A stretch of DNA of 64,000 nucleotides from contig JBKCUK010000009.1 of NCBI GenBank assembly GCA_046318415.1, forward strand, positions 62,001 through 126,000. Direction: 5' to 3'. The stretch is from JBKCUK01 sp046318415 (GTDB lineage: Bacteria; Pseudomonadota; Alphaproteobacteria; Caedimonadales; Caedimonadaceae). The notes under the pieces are model-generated. The model was given only the letters and a program-made list of their open reading frames with translations. It was not told the origin of the DNA and did no database searches. Positions 17,254-26,283 of this stretch are shown piece by piece. A program made the translations under genes and the position numbers. Within the stretch, counting starts at the first letter, position 1. Every line of letters starts with the position of its first letter.

Positions 17254-18177
17254 TTACTTTAGCGCCCGGTATTCATCCTTGTGCCAACGCCGGTGTTGCC
17301 AAAACCAATCCTCGGGCCTGGCCCGAATCCATTCTTCAAATAGGGCATTCATTTGGATGAGTAAGTCTTGGGTTTGTGCATTGAGGTCCCCTTCGATCCT
17401 TGGTTGCAGGGGCGGATAATAGGTGACGCGAAAGCGCGGCGTGCCATCCAAACGCTCGACCCGCACGGGCACAAAGGGGCAGTCATACTTGATGGCAAGG
17501 CGGGCACCGGCAGATGCTGTTTTTGCAGGATAACCGAAGAAGGGAATCAGATCGCCTTCGCGCAATTTTTGATCATTGAGCATCGCCACATGACCGCCCT
17601 GGCGCAGCACCTGCAACATTCTTTTGGCGCCATCGGGACCTTTGGTGATGACCTCGTGGGTGACCCTGCGGTGCACAACTTGAATCATGCGATCGACCAG
17701 GGGATTATTTAGCTTGCGATAAAGCTGGGTGATCTTCAATCCTCCCCGAAGCGCCACAAAGGTGGCCAGCTCCCAGTTGGCCAAGTGGGCCGTCACTAAG
17801 ACCGCAGGCTTGCCATCGTGGATCAAGGCATCCACCACATCATATCCTTGAACCTCAATGGGACTGTCGGGACCTTGCAGGGGAATGCGACTGAGGCGCA
17901 TATACTCGGCGATGGTCCGGCCTAAACTCTCCCACGAGGCTGCCAAAATCTCTTGATGACGCGCAGATGTCAAATGGGGTAAGGCGCGACGAATATTGAA
18001 CTCGGCCACCCGATGGGTGGGCAGCAAAGGGCCCACAAATCTGGCCAATTTACCCATCCACCTTGAGGCAACCTGAAAGGGTGGTATATGCAAAAGGCCA
18101 ATAAGAATGCCCGCCAAAAGAGCAACCGGCAGATCCAAAAAGGTACGTTTAATATAAAATTTAGCTTTTCGAGCCAT
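17254..18177 (-). CDS. lpxL: LpxL/HtrB-type lipid A acyltransferase
   Basis: Family members add secondary acyl chains to Kdo2-lipid A at the inner membrane. The 307-residue protein has an N-terminal membrane helix (LDLPVALLAGILIGLLH), then the acyltransferase catalytic motif HLANWE (H-x4-E) at about residues 128-133, and the downstream NDQKLREGDLIPFFG and FVPVRVERL blocks. Length matches LpxL/LpxM. It overlaps the 3' end of lpxK by 17 bases, fitting a single lipid A operon. Whether it is the first or second secondary acyltransferase cannot be told. Confidence 0.9.
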   Translation of the reverse strand: MARKAKFYIKRTFLDLPVALLAGILIGLLHIPPFQVASRWMGKLARFVGPLLPTHRVAEFNIRRALPHLTSARHQEILAASWESLGRTIAEYMRLSRIPLQGPDSPIEVQGYDVVDALIHDGKPAVLVTAHLANWELATFVALRGGLKITQLYRKLNNPLVDRMIQVVHRRVTHEVITKGPDGAKRMLQVLRQGGHVAMLNDQKLREGDLIPFFGYPAKTASAGARLAIKYDCPFVPVRVERLDGTPRFRVTYYPPLQPRIEGDLNAQTQDLLIQMNALFEEWIRARPEDWFWQHRRWHKDEYRALK

Positions 18178-19138
18178 TTTTAAGCTTTTCTAACACAAAG
18201 TCACATATTCCTTGGGGGTCTTCAAATTGAAGGGTGATCTCAAGTTGCATCACCTGGGGTTGCATCTCTTTGGGCAGCCGCACCCAGTCCTTGGCCGTTG
18301 TCACCAATTGCGCGCCATGCCTATCGGCCACGTGACGCAAAGACGCCAGGTCCCCTTGTGAATAGGCATGATGATCCGCAAAGGCCTTAAAATCACACAC
18401 CTGCGCCCCCACATCCTGCAAGGTGCGCAAAAATTTCTCTGGATACGCAAGACCTGCAAATCCGACTACACGCCGTCCCGCCACATCTATCGTATTCTGG
18501 GGCCTTATAAAAGCCCGAAACACAGGGCAGGAAACTTGTGGTAATACGCCCTCTCCTTCCCCCACAACAACAAGGGCGTGGGCGCGGGCAAGGCCTTCTT
18601 TTAAATCCTCCCGCAAGGGACCTGCAGGAAAGACCAACCCATTGCCCAAACCCCGCTGGGCATCCACCACAACCAGACCACAGTCTGCCTCGACCCACGT
18701 TTGCTGATGACCATCATCCAAGATGACGGCTTGTGCCCCCGCCTGGTGCGCGCAAACACACCCAGCAAAGCGGTCACGGCTGACCCATGTCACGCCCTGC
18801 CTTGCCAACAACAAGGGCTCATCTCCAACATCATCACTGGTATGAGAGGACACCTCCACCTGCAGCGTACCCTTTGTTTTACGGCCATACCCCCTGCTGA
18901 CAAAATGAACGGGCGATAGCTGATCGAATAAGAGGTGATGAAGCGCCAACGCAACAGGTGTCTTGCCTGCGCCACCTAGCGTAAGATTTCCAACACTCAG
19001 TACAGGCAAAGGCGCTTTTTGGGGCCGTGACCAACAGCGCTTGAGCTGGCCACCCCAGTGATAAAGACAGGCCAAAGGTTGCAACAAGGTTGCGCCTATA
19101 CCGGGTGGTGATTGCCAAAATTGCGGTGCGCGCAGCAT
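18161..19138 (-). CDS. lpxK: tetraacyldisaccharide 4'-kinase LpxK
   Basis: LpxK phosphorylates the 4' position of the lipid A disaccharide to give lipid IVA. The 325-residue product has the P-loop-like SVGNLTLGGAGKTPVALAL near residue 50, the VSRGYGRKTKG block, and DDGHQ, which carries the catalytic Asp-His pair region. Length is normal. It starts one base after waaA and overlaps the acyltransferase gene. Identification is secure. Confidence 0.96.
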   Translation of the reverse strand: MLRAPQFWQSPPGIGATLLQPLACLYHWGGQLKRCWSRPQKAPLPVLSVGNLTLGGAGKTPVALALHHLLFDQLSPVHFVSRGYGRKTKGTLQVEVSSHTSDDVGDEPLLLARQGVTWVSRDRFAGCVCAHQAGAQAVILDDGHQQTWVEADCGLVVVDAQRGLGNGLVFPAGPLREDLKEGLARAHALVVVGEGEGVLPQVSCPVFRAFIRPQNTIDVAGRRVVGFAGLAYPEKFLRTLQDVGAQVCDFKAFADHHAYSQGDLASLRHVADRHGAQLVTTAKDWVRLPKEMQPQVMQLEITLQFEDPQGICDFVLEKLKNGSKS

Positions 19139-19139
19139 G

Positions 19140-20423
19140 TTAAGCTTTTGCCTTTTCCAGGTAGGGTGCTAAGGACGCCAGTACCCGATCCAGTATGTGT
19201 TGATGCCCCGCCACCACCTCCCCTGCCCGCTTTGCATAGGTTAGCCTCAGCGCTTCATCGCCCAACAGTTGCGCAAGATTCTCGATTAACTGCGCAGCAT
19301 CGGCCACCTCGAGGGCAGCATTATGGTGTCGGAAAAGATCCCGTAAATCCCGGGTCTTGTGCATGTGGGGACCATGGAGAATGGCGCAGTGCAACTGGGC
19401 AGGCTCGATGAGATTATGACCCCCAATGGGCACCAATGACCCACCTAAAAAGACGCAAGAACTGACGCTAAAAAACAACCCCATTTCCCCCAAGGTATCA
19501 ACAATGTAGATATCCGTATCCTTGCGTATTGCTTCGCCTAAAGAGCGCAATTGAATGCGTAGATTGTGGGCTGCAAGCTGCTCGACCAAAGCAGGAACCC
19601 GCAAAGGATGGCGTGGGGCGATCAGTGTCACCAAGCTTGGATAAAGGCGACGCAAGTGCAAGTGACATTCGGCAACCACGGCCTCTTCCCCTTCATGGGT
19701 ACTGGCGGCCAACCACCGTGGGCGATCATTAAGCTGGGTCTTAAATGTTGAGAGAGCAACCTGATCGTACGCCAAAGGGGGCGCCAAAAGCTTAAGATTC
19801 CCAAGGGGAACAACCTCTTCGGCACCCAAGGTACGCAACCGTTGGGCAGCCTCTTCAGATTGCGCCAAACATAGATCAAAGGAACTCAGCAAAGCCCGGG
19901 CCCAGGGCTTAAACAGGCGCCACCGCTTAAAAGAGCGATCGCTCATGCGGGCATTGATCAAGATCAGCGGTATGCCGCGTTCAAAGGTCTCAAACACCAT
20001 ATTCGGCCATAATTCGGATTCGGCCCAAAGGGCAAGGTCGGGCTGCCAGTGGTTGAGAAAACGCTCAATCCAACTGGGCACATCCAACGGCGCAAACTGG
20101 TGAATGGCATTTTTGGGAAGTCTATTCTTTATCACCTCCGCTGCGGCACGCGTCCCCGTGGTTACTAAGAACTGAAGACGCGGATACTCTTTGGACAACG
20201 CCGCCATGAGGGGCAGCAAAGAGAGGCTCTCGCCCACGCTTGCGCCGTGCAACCAGGCAACAAAACCATCGGGCCTCGGCTGCTCACTGATGCCTTTGCG
20301 CTCATGCAAACGCAAAGCATCCTCTTTACCCAACAGGGCCCTGCGCTCTAGGCTACGGCGTGCCCAGAGGGGACCGAAGGTTTGGCTCAGCAACCAATAG
20401 GGGGAAAATAAAGAGGCCCTCAT
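19140..20423 (-). CDS. waaA: 3-deoxy-D-manno-octulosonic acid transferase WaaA (KdtA)
   Basis: WaaA attaches Kdo residues to lipid IVA on the cytoplasmic face of the inner membrane. The 427-residue protein shows the GT30 N-terminal motif WLHGASVGE with the catalytic glutamate, ALWAESELWPN, and the sugar-nucleotide motif GGSLVPIGGHNLIEPA. Length is typical. Its ATG overlaps the stop of the small lipoprotein gene upstream (4 bases) and lpxK follows directly. It uses CMP-Kdo made in the pathway that includes kdsD at 56.9 kb. Confidence 0.97.
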   Translation of the reverse strand: MRASLFSPYWLLSQTFGPLWARRSLERRALLGKEDALRLHERKGISEQPRPDGFVAWLHGASVGESLSLLPLMAALSKEYPRLQFLVTTGTRAAAEVIKNRLPKNAIHQFAPLDVPSWIERFLNHWQPDLALWAESELWPNMVFETFERGIPLILINARMSDRSFKRWRLFKPWARALLSSFDLCLAQSEEAAQRLRTLGAEEVVPLGNLKLLAPPLAYDQVALSTFKTQLNDRPRWLAASTHEGEEAVVAECHLHLRRLYPSLVTLIAPRHPLRVPALVEQLAAHNLRIQLRSLGEAIRKDTDIYIVDTLGEMGLFFSVSSCVFLGGSLVPIGGHNLIEPAQLHCAILHGPHMHKTRDLRDLFRHHNAALEVADAAQLIENLAQLLGDEALRLTYAKRAGEVVAGHQHILDRVLASLAPYLEKAKA

Positions 20424-20692
20424 AGCCCCTTTTCAGCGTCCTGAACCACGCTTGACTTGGGTTCTTCTTCTGTCGCGTCCTGATCTTTGGGCAGGCTTTT
20501 TTCCATTTCATAGGCCTTTTCTATCTCCTGCCCCTCATCCATGGACTCTTCATCGGGCGGGAAGTCATCGCGCCAACCCGTCTGCGGCCAGGCCTTGAGG
20601 GCGCAATCGTTTTCATCGGGCCGTGGGGTGCATCCCGCAAGGGCAGCCAACACGGTCACCAGCACCAGACATGTCACATTCGTCGTTTTCAA
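20420..20692 (-). CDS. small acidic lipoprotein in the lipid A operon
   Basis: The 90-residue product has a lipoprotein signal (LVLVTVLAALAGC, lipobox LAGC with Cys at about residue 21) and a short, strongly acidic mature part. No known family is recognised. It lies between the DUF374 acyltransferase and waaA and overlaps the waaA start by 4 bases, so it is very probably translated with it. It could help envelope assembly, but this is inferred from position only. Other small lipoproteins in the window share the general style but not the motif. Confidence 0.7.
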   Translation of the reverse strand: MKTTNVTCLVLVTVLAALAGCTPRPDENDCALKAWPQTGWRDDFPPDEESMDEGQEIEKAYEMEKSLPKDQDATEEEPKSSVVQDAEKGL

Positions 20693-20721
20693 TTTTTGCT
20701 CCTAGCCTTTTTGATCGGCCA

Positions 20722-21393
20722 TTACGGTTGATTATGCACCAGATTGTCGCACCGAAGCGAGACCTCGGTCAAGGCATCATGGATCCGCTTTTTATGGCCT
20801 TCTAGGGTTTCATCCTGCTGAAATGCCACCGGTTGCCCCACCGCCAAGACCCCTTTGCCATAGGGTAAGGCAAGGATAAAACGATCCCAAGAATGGAGAA
20901 TTTTTGCACGATTGGTGGCATAAGCCACTGGAATCACATCCACCTTACCAAGGCGGGCAAGGGCCACGGTGCCGTCACTCACCTGATAACGAGGCCCCCT
21001 TGGACCATCGGGCGTAATCCCAACCGTCTCGCCCTTTTGCAGCAAACGCACCATGGCGCGAAGGGCCTGGGTTCCGCCTTTCTTGGTTGATCCTGCAACG
21101 GTGTGAATACCATAGTGACCAACGGTTTTGGCGATTAACTGCCCATCACGATGGGCTGAAATCAGCATATGAAACGGCCGTGAGTTCTGCCAAATAAAGC
21201 ACCCCAGCAAAAGTCTATTGTGCCAAAAAGCAACAATAAAGGGTTTGTTCTCGCGCCAGTAAGCCTCGAAAATTTCTCGCCCTAAAAAGGTCCACTGGCT
21301 GCTGCGATAAACCCAGCCGATATAACCAGCAGCAAGCCGTGCAAACATGTCAATAACGCGCGGATGACGCAGAATTTTCTTAAACAGCGCCAT
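20722..21393 (-). CDS. DUF374 lysophospholipid-acyltransferase-like protein
   Basis: The preferred start at 21393 gives 223 residues. It has FIVAFWHNRLLL (an H-containing acyltransferase-type motif), ISAHRDGQLIAKT, TPDGPRGPRY and a hydrophobic N-terminus, all typical of the DUF374 branch of the LPLAT superfamily. In many alphaproteobacteria this gene sits between msbA and waaA, as here, which suggests a role in lipid A or phospholipid acylation. The start overlaps the msbA 3' end by 14 bases. A longer open frame to 21486 would lie inside msbA and is unlikely. Confidence 0.88.
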   Translation of the reverse strand: MALFKKILRHPRVIDMFARLAAGYIGWVYRSSQWTFLGREIFEAYWRENKPFIVAFWHNRLLLGCFIWQNSRPFHMLISAHRDGQLIAKTVGHYGIHTVAGSTKKGGTQALRAMVRLLQKGETVGITPDGPRGPRYQVSDGTVALARLGKVDVIPVAYATNRAKILHSWDRFILALPYGKGVLAVGQPVAFQQDETLEGHKKRIHDALTEVSLRCDNLVHNQP

Positions 21394-23188
21394 CTTCCCC
21401 ACTCTGTGGCGCTGGGGCAGCCAATTGCCCGCGACACAACTCTGCGTAGCGGGGCGATGAAACCAACAGCTCTTCATGACGACCAAGGGCTACGATGCGG
21501 CCTTTATCCATCACCACAATCAGATCGGCTTCCTTCACAGTAGCCAACCGATGGGCAATAATCAGGGTGGTACGTCCCCGCTCAAGGGCGCGTAACGCTT
21601 GCTGAACCTTATGCTCGGATTCTGAATCCAAAGCTGAGGTGGGCTCATCCAAAAGCAAAATAGGCGCATTTTTTAACATGGCCCGCGCGATGGACAACCG
21701 CTGGCGCTGCCCCCCTGAAAGGCGCACGCCATGCTCGCCCACCCGGGTATCATACCCTTCAGGAAAATCCATAATAAAGTCATGGGCGGCCGCAGCCTTT
21801 GCCGCCGCCATGATGGCGTCATCGCTTACCTCTTCGCCGGGTAAGCCCATGGCGATGTTGGTGCGTATGGTTTCATCAAAAAGAATGACTTCTTGCGAGA
21901 CCAAGGCGATATTCTTTCGCAAAGAGGCCAAAGACACCTCGCGAATGTCTTGACCATCAATGCGAATCGCACCCGAACCAACATCATAAAAGCGCGGAAT
22001 TAAGTTGATGAGAGTGGACTTGCCAGCCCCACTGGCGCCCACAAAGGCCACCATGGCATGACCTGGTATCTGCAGCGACAAATCCGCCAAGACTTCGCCA
22101 CCGCCCTCATACGAAAAGCATACATGGTCAAGGATGATCTCTCCCTTTGACACCTGTAGGGCGCGTGGCTGTGAGGCTTCTGTGATCTTTGGCTGCAAAT
22201 CAAGCAAGGCAAAGACGCGACTGGCTGCGCCTAGTTGTTCTTGCAGGTTGGCATTCAGGTTGGTGAGGCGCTTTAAGGGCTCGTAGGCCAGCAGGAGGGC
22301 CGCAATGAAGGAGAAAAATGCGCCAGGACTTTGCTCACCCGCAATGACCTGTTGGCCACCATAAAGAATGACGATGGCAATGGCGACGCCACCTAAAAAT
22401 TCCATTAACGGATGTCCTGCGGCTTTGGTGCGCACCGCTTTGACCGAGCGTTCAAATAAGCGCTCGACCACATCGGCGACGGCCCTCGACTGCACCCCCT
22501 CCAGCGCATAGGATTTAATCAAGCGCACACCCTGAAAGGCTTGGGTAAGGATAGAACTTAGACCAGCCGTATCACTTTGAATGGTTTTGGCAGCCTTGCG
22601 CAGACGCCGGCCAATGCGCGCCACAGGCAGGATTGCCACCGGCAAGATCACGAAGGCACACGTGGCCAGCAATGCATCCTGGTAAAACATCAGCGCCACA
22701 AACGCGATCAGGGTGAGACTATCCTTACAAATATTCGTCAGCGTCCCCGTCACGGCGTTATGAAGCTTCGTCACGTCGTTGGTAAAGCGGGAAACCAGAT
22801 CCCCGGACGGGGTGCGGTGATAAAAGGCAAGATCTGCGTGCACGATGTGATCAAATAAGTCACGCTGAATGTTGGCGATCATGCGCTGTCCCACAGCACT
22901 CATGATCACCGTTTCGCCATAGGTGGCCAAACCCTTGGTCAAAAACACAGCAAACACCCCAAATGTTGCCGGCAGCAACATGGACGCATTTTTGCCGATG
23001 AAAATGTCATTGATAATGGGCTCGATCAACTTTGCCGGACCCACAGAAGCCGCAGCCGCAATCAACATCAACAACACGCCCAAAAGCAAACGCCCCATAT
23101 GGTGACGGGCATAAATGGAGAGGCGCTGAATCAGGCGCCAACCTTCGCCCACCGTTGGCTTTGGCTTAGAAGTTTTCTGCAACCGCAC
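21380..23188 (-). CDS. msbA: lipid A flippase, ABC transporter MsbA
   Basis: MsbA moves lipid A-core across the inner membrane using ATP. The 602-residue protein fuses a six-helix membrane domain (residues about 30-330) to a nucleotide-binding domain with Walker A GASGAGKSTLI, the signature LSGGQRQRLSIARAM, Walker B ILLLDEPTSALD and the switch histidine in IIAHRLATV. The start is a GTG preceded by AAGGA. Its place at the head of the waaA-lpxK-lpxL cluster supports MsbA over another exporter of the same fold. Confidence 0.93.
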   Translation of the reverse strand: MRLQKTSKPKPTVGEGWRLIQRLSIYARHHMGRLLLGVLLMLIAAAASVGPAKLIEPIINDIFIGKNASMLLPATFGVFAVFLTKGLATYGETVIMSAVGQRMIANIQRDLFDHIVHADLAFYHRTPSGDLVSRFTNDVTKLHNAVTGTLTNICKDSLTLIAFVALMFYQDALLATCAFVILPVAILPVARIGRRLRKAAKTIQSDTAGLSSILTQAFQGVRLIKSYALEGVQSRAVADVVERLFERSVKAVRTKAAGHPLMEFLGGVAIAIVILYGGQQVIAGEQSPGAFFSFIAALLLAYEPLKRLTNLNANLQEQLGAASRVFALLDLQPKITEASQPRALQVSKGEIILDHVCFSYEGGGEVLADLSLQIPGHAMVAFVGASGAGKSTLINLIPRFYDVGSGAIRIDGQDIREVSLASLRKNIALVSQEVILFDETIRTNIAMGLPGEEVSDDAIMAAAKAAAAHDFIMDFPEGYDTRVGEHGVRLSGGQRQRLSIARAMLKNAPILLLDEPTSALDSESEHKVQQALRALERGRTTLIIAHRLATVKEADLIVVMDKGRIVALGRHEELLVSSPRYAELCRGQLAAPAPQSGEDGAV

Positions 23189-23252
23189 TTTTCCTTATGG
23201 TTGATGTCTTCTACAGATACCTGATCTACGGGTTTTGCGGAAGTCTCTCATG

Positions 23253-23969
23253 CTAAACTGTTGACCGCTCGAACACAAAATAGGTGCACGGACGCCCCGC
23301 TGCCATGGCTTTGGCCTCATAACGGGTAGGCGGCCAATCTTCGGGCCGCACCGCACTTCGCATCACCAAACGGAACTCGGGCACCTGCTGGATTTGCTCA
23401 AGCGCCCAAACCAAATAGTCCGCATGGTCGGTGGCAAAGTACCAACGCCCACTTTTTTTCAACATCCGCAAAAAGTGGCGCAAAATCTCTGGCCGCAGCA
23501 AGCGTCGCTCGTGATGACGGGTTTTGGGCCACGGATCTGGAAAAAGGACATAGAGTTCATCCAGCACCTGATCGGCAATCTTCGGTAGTAAATTGCGCAC
23601 GTCACCATGATGGATGCGCACATTCTTCATGCCACCTTCGTGCACATGGCGCACCAGCGATGCAACGCCATTGACAAACGCTTCGGCACCGATAAAACCC
23701 ACCTCCGGCTTTTGCTGAGCGCGCGCCGCTAGATGTTCACCACCCCCAAAACCAATCTCCAGGGCATAACGCGGTGAAGACGGGAAAAGGGAAGGCAAAT
23801 CAAGAACATCTGCATCATCAAGCGGAACCACAAGCTGGGGAAGGACCTCTGCCATCAGGCTTGCCCGATAACCCACGATCGGGCGCCCCTTGCGACGCCC
23901 ATAAAAGCGTGTATCGGTCTTTTGAGTCGTGCCCTCTCCTTCGTGCACTGTCTTACCTTGCGCGCTCAT
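23253..23969 (-). CDS. trmB: tRNA (guanine-N7)-methyltransferase TrmB
   Basis: TrmB makes m7G46 in tRNA. The 238-residue protein has the SAM-binding YALEIGFGGGEHLAA motif, GAEAFVNGVASL, and FPDPWPKTRHHERRLL, the hallmark of the family. Length is normal. It lies 64 bases upstream of msbA on the same strand; that gap may hold the msbA promoter, although no clear boxes were found. Confidence 0.96.
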   Translation of the reverse strand: MSAQGKTVHEGEGTTQKTDTRFYGRRKGRPIVGYRASLMAEVLPQLVVPLDDADVLDLPSLFPSSPRYALEIGFGGGEHLAARAQQKPEVGFIGAEAFVNGVASLVRHVHEGGMKNVRIHHGDVRNLLPKIADQVLDELYVLFPDPWPKTRHHERRLLRPEILRHFLRMLKKSGRWYFATDHADYLVWALEQIQQVPEFRLVMRSAVRPEDWPPTRYEAKAMAAGRPCTYFVFERSTV

Positions 23970-24167
23970 GATTTGCTTGCCATTGGAAATTCACACCATG
24001 GGCTGATGCTTTATCGCAAAAGTGGACAAAAAACAAGAAGTGAGCATGGGACTTGAATTTGAGGATATCCCCTTGGATGGACGTGCGCCTTGCCGTGATG
24101 GGCAGAGCAAACCGAACATACGGCGCAGTTTAGATTTCTCTTCAAGGCTAGGTGTGGCCCAAAAACA

Positions 24168-24227
24168 CAAAACCCCGCGGCGATATTCACGGCTATGTAA
24201 GGCACAAACGCAAAACCCCGCGGCGAT
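24168..24227. repeat. 17-base direct repeat in the trmB-phasin gap
   Basis: CAAAACCCCGCGGCGAT occurs at 24168-24184 and again at 24211-24227, 43 bases apart. The second copy forms one arm of the hairpin at 24213-24244; the first copy has no matching arm. The 350-base gap between trmB and the phasin gene holds these and no convincing gene; a 74-codon plus-strand frame across the repeats has no protein-like character. A partial duplication of a terminator is the simplest reading. Confidence 0.6.
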
Positions 24228-24244
24228 GTCGGCTCGCAGGGTTT
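24213..24244 (-). terminator. hairpin terminator downstream of the phasin gene
   Basis: On the minus strand AAACCCTGCG pairs with CGCGGGGTTT (ten pairs including one G-U) around a 12-base loop, followed by TGCGTTTG. It lies about 75 bases after the phasin stop. The T-run is short, so strength is uncertain. Confidence 0.5.
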
Positions 24245-24319
24245 AAACACCACAATTAACCTCTCGAGAACCCCGTGTCTTTTAGCAAAGAATGAATCTT
24301 CGCCAAAGAGCAGAGATTT

Positions 24320-24748
24320 TTAGTGTTTGGTGGCTTTTTTTGCCATGTTTTTGGCTGTTTCCATGCCTTCTTTCACATGTTCTTGCACATGACGTGCCAG
24401 CTCTTTTTGGGAAGAAACAATAACTTCACCCAATTCTTTGGCATGGCTCATGCCCCGTTCCATGGCTTTTTTCATGCAATTGTTGTGGAGCTCCATGCCT
24501 TCCTCAAAGGATTTGCAGCTCATCATACCCCGCACGTGAGAGCCAGCCTCTTCCATCATTTCCCGCGCAAACTGCGCCTGCATGGTACCGATGGTCTTCA
24601 GGGCACTCATGGCTGCGCTTTGGGCGCTTTGGAAAGCCTCGATATTGCGCTTGTTTGCGGCCATAACAGATTCCATATCCAGCTTTGGCATGGCATCGCG
24701 AAATGCATTGAATGGATGTTCGGATTTATTTTGAGATTGACCGGCCAT
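24320..24748 (-). CDS. phasin-family protein
   Basis: The 142-residue protein is almost entirely helical and rich in Met, Lys and Glu, with the phasin pattern NIEAFQSAQSAAMSALKTI near residues 35-53 and a long amphipathic tail. Phasins coat polyhydroxybutyrate granules, and some alphaproteobacterial relatives have other helical scaffold roles. No PHB synthase gene is in this window. It has its own terminator-like hairpin and a 150-base upstream gap, so it is probably a single-gene unit. Confidence 0.85.
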   Translation of the reverse strand: MAGQSQNKSEHPFNAFRDAMPKLDMESVMAANKRNIEAFQSAQSAAMSALKTIGTMQAQFAREMMEEAGSHVRGMMSCKSFEEGMELHNNCMKKAMERGMSHAKELGEVIVSSQKELARHVQEHVKEGMETAKNMAKKATKH

Positions 24749-24898
24749 AAGCTTACCCCCTTTGTACGATTTATTTGCCGCAGTCTTTCCTGCTTTTAAT
24801 CAATTATGACTCTGTTCGCCACACAGGTCAATCCCCATCTCTTTTTCTTAGACCAAAGCACCAAAGAACAGGCCGGACAGCCCCACTTGCGCATGGAA

Positions 24899-25456
24899 TT
24901 ACTGCAAGATAGGTGCGCCAAATTTAAGGGCGCGATCAAGGGCCGCCATGGTTTTGGCCTGATCTTCCGTCTCATCTTCGAGCCAGACAACGGTGGCATA
25001 AAGCAAAACAAGGCCAAGGGCTTGTTGCTGTACAAGACCATAGGGTCCTGTCGGGGTTAGGCCCGCTGCCTCTAGAGAAAGACCACTTGCGGTGTGCCCC
25101 ACACAAAACAGCTGCGCAAAAAGGCCAGGTGAGCACCACAAGTCTTGCGCGAGACGCTTGACCGCATCTCGATAAGGATGCAGGGCATCAAAACGCGCCA
25201 TCAATACTTCAAAAAGACGATCCTGAACGCTTTGCCCCTTTTCGGATTCCGGCAAACTTTGGGTACTGAGTTCATCAATGTACGCTCCACAGCGCGCTAG
25301 AGCTTGCTCGGGCGATTGCGCCCACAGCAACACCTCATCCAATGTCACGCCCAGGCGACCAGCAAGCGCCGTCAGGGTAAAACCGGACCATCCATCGCGA
25401 CCGATCAACAGCAGGGTTGCCTCTGCAAATTTTCGCTCATTGCTGGGGTATGTCAT
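24899..25456 (-). CDS. COQ9/TetR-like protein
   Basis: The 185-residue protein has an N-terminal helix-turn-helix-like region (FTLTALAGRLGVTLDEVLLW, residues about 26-45) and a C-terminal helical part with WLEDETEDQAKTMAALDRAL. This is the fold shared by TetR regulators and the COQ9 ubiquinone-synthesis proteins. In alphaproteobacteria COQ9-type genes often neighbour proC and YbjN genes, as here. It overlaps proC by 4 bases. Whether it binds DNA or supports ubiquinone synthesis cannot be decided from the sequence. Confidence 0.72.
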   Translation of the reverse strand: MTYPSNERKFAEATLLLIGRDGWSGFTLTALAGRLGVTLDEVLLWAQSPEQALARCGAYIDELSTQSLPESEKGQSVQDRLFEVLMARFDALHPYRDAVKRLAQDLWCSPGLFAQLFCVGHTASGLSLEAAGLTPTGPYGLVQQQALGLVLLYATVVWLEDETEDQAKTMAALDRALKFGAPILQ

Positions 25457-26283
25457 GGGACCTCTCCTTGCAATTCATAAGTGCGCCTCAGCGCGGCTTC
25501 CAAGGCATGGCGCCACAGGGCATCAAGCGCCCCATCCCGATTCAAGACATCAAGGGCCGCCGCCGTCGTTCCCTTAGGACTGGTGACCTCTTGACGTAAG
25601 ATCTCGGGTGTTTGATGGCTATGGTCAAGATAAGCCAAACTACCCAGCAGCAAGTCTTTTGTGAGCTCAGAAGCCTCATTTTGCTCAAGCCCTAAAGCCA
25701 CCGCTGCTTGGCTCAAGGTCTCGATAAAACGGTAAACATAAGCTGGGCCGCACGCCGTCAACACAGCCGCCCGATCCAGGAGATCTTCACTGTGGAACCA
25801 TTTTACCGATCCCACCGCTGCTAAAAGCTGGTTAATGGCCTTGATGTGGTCTTCCGTCACCCCTCTGTTGGCCATGGCAAGAATGATGCCGCGACCGATG
25901 CTTGCCGGTGTGTTGGGCATGGCACGAACCACGGGAACACCCTCACCCAAGTGCTGCTGGTAAAAAGATAAAGACTTTGCCGCAGCCACACTCAGGGCAC
26001 AGGCAGTCCTTTCAAAAAAACGCTTATAATGGGGCAAGACAGACGCTAATTTTTGCGGTTTTACTGCAAAAATGACTATTCTTGGATCTATATCAAGGCT
26101 GTCGGCTGTGGGTGACCAAGTAATACGAGGATCATTTAACAACTCGGCACATGACTGCTCACGCGGGGTAACAATGACAAGCCCCGGGTCCAGCAAACCC
26201 GCCTCACGCCACCCGCGCACAAGGGCGGTGCCCATGCGCCCACATCCAACAAGAAGGAATGCAGGCGATGTCCCCATGCTCAA
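25453..26283 (-). CDS. proC: pyrroline-5-carboxylate reductase ProC
   Basis: ProC performs the last step of proline synthesis, reducing pyrroline-5-carboxylate with NAD(P)H. The 276-residue product has the Rossmann start LLVGCGRMGTALVRGW, VRAMPNTPASIGRG, and the C-terminal family block TACGPAYVYRFIETLSQAA plus EVTSPKGTTAAAL. Length is normal. It overlaps the YbjN gene upstream and the COQ9/TetR-like gene downstream by 4 bases each, so the three form a translationally coupled set. Confidence 0.97.
   Translation of the reverse strand: MSMGTSPAFLLVGCGRMGTALVRGWREAGLLDPGLVIVTPREQSCAELLNDPRITWSPTADSLDIDPRIVIFAVKPQKLASVLPHYKRFFERTACALSVAAAKSLSFYQQHLGEGVPVVRAMPNTPASIGRGIILAMANRGVTEDHIKAINQLLAAVGSVKWFHSEDLLDRAAVLTACGPAYVYRFIETLSQAAVALGLEQNEASELTKDLLLGSLAYLDHSHQTPEILRQEVTSPKGTTAAALDVLNRDGALDALWRHALEAALRRTYELQGEVP

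Noticed and set aside
24022..24246. 74-codon plus-strand frame in the trmB-phasin gap
   Set aside because: It is made largely of the direct repeats and the terminator hairpin and has no recognisable domain.
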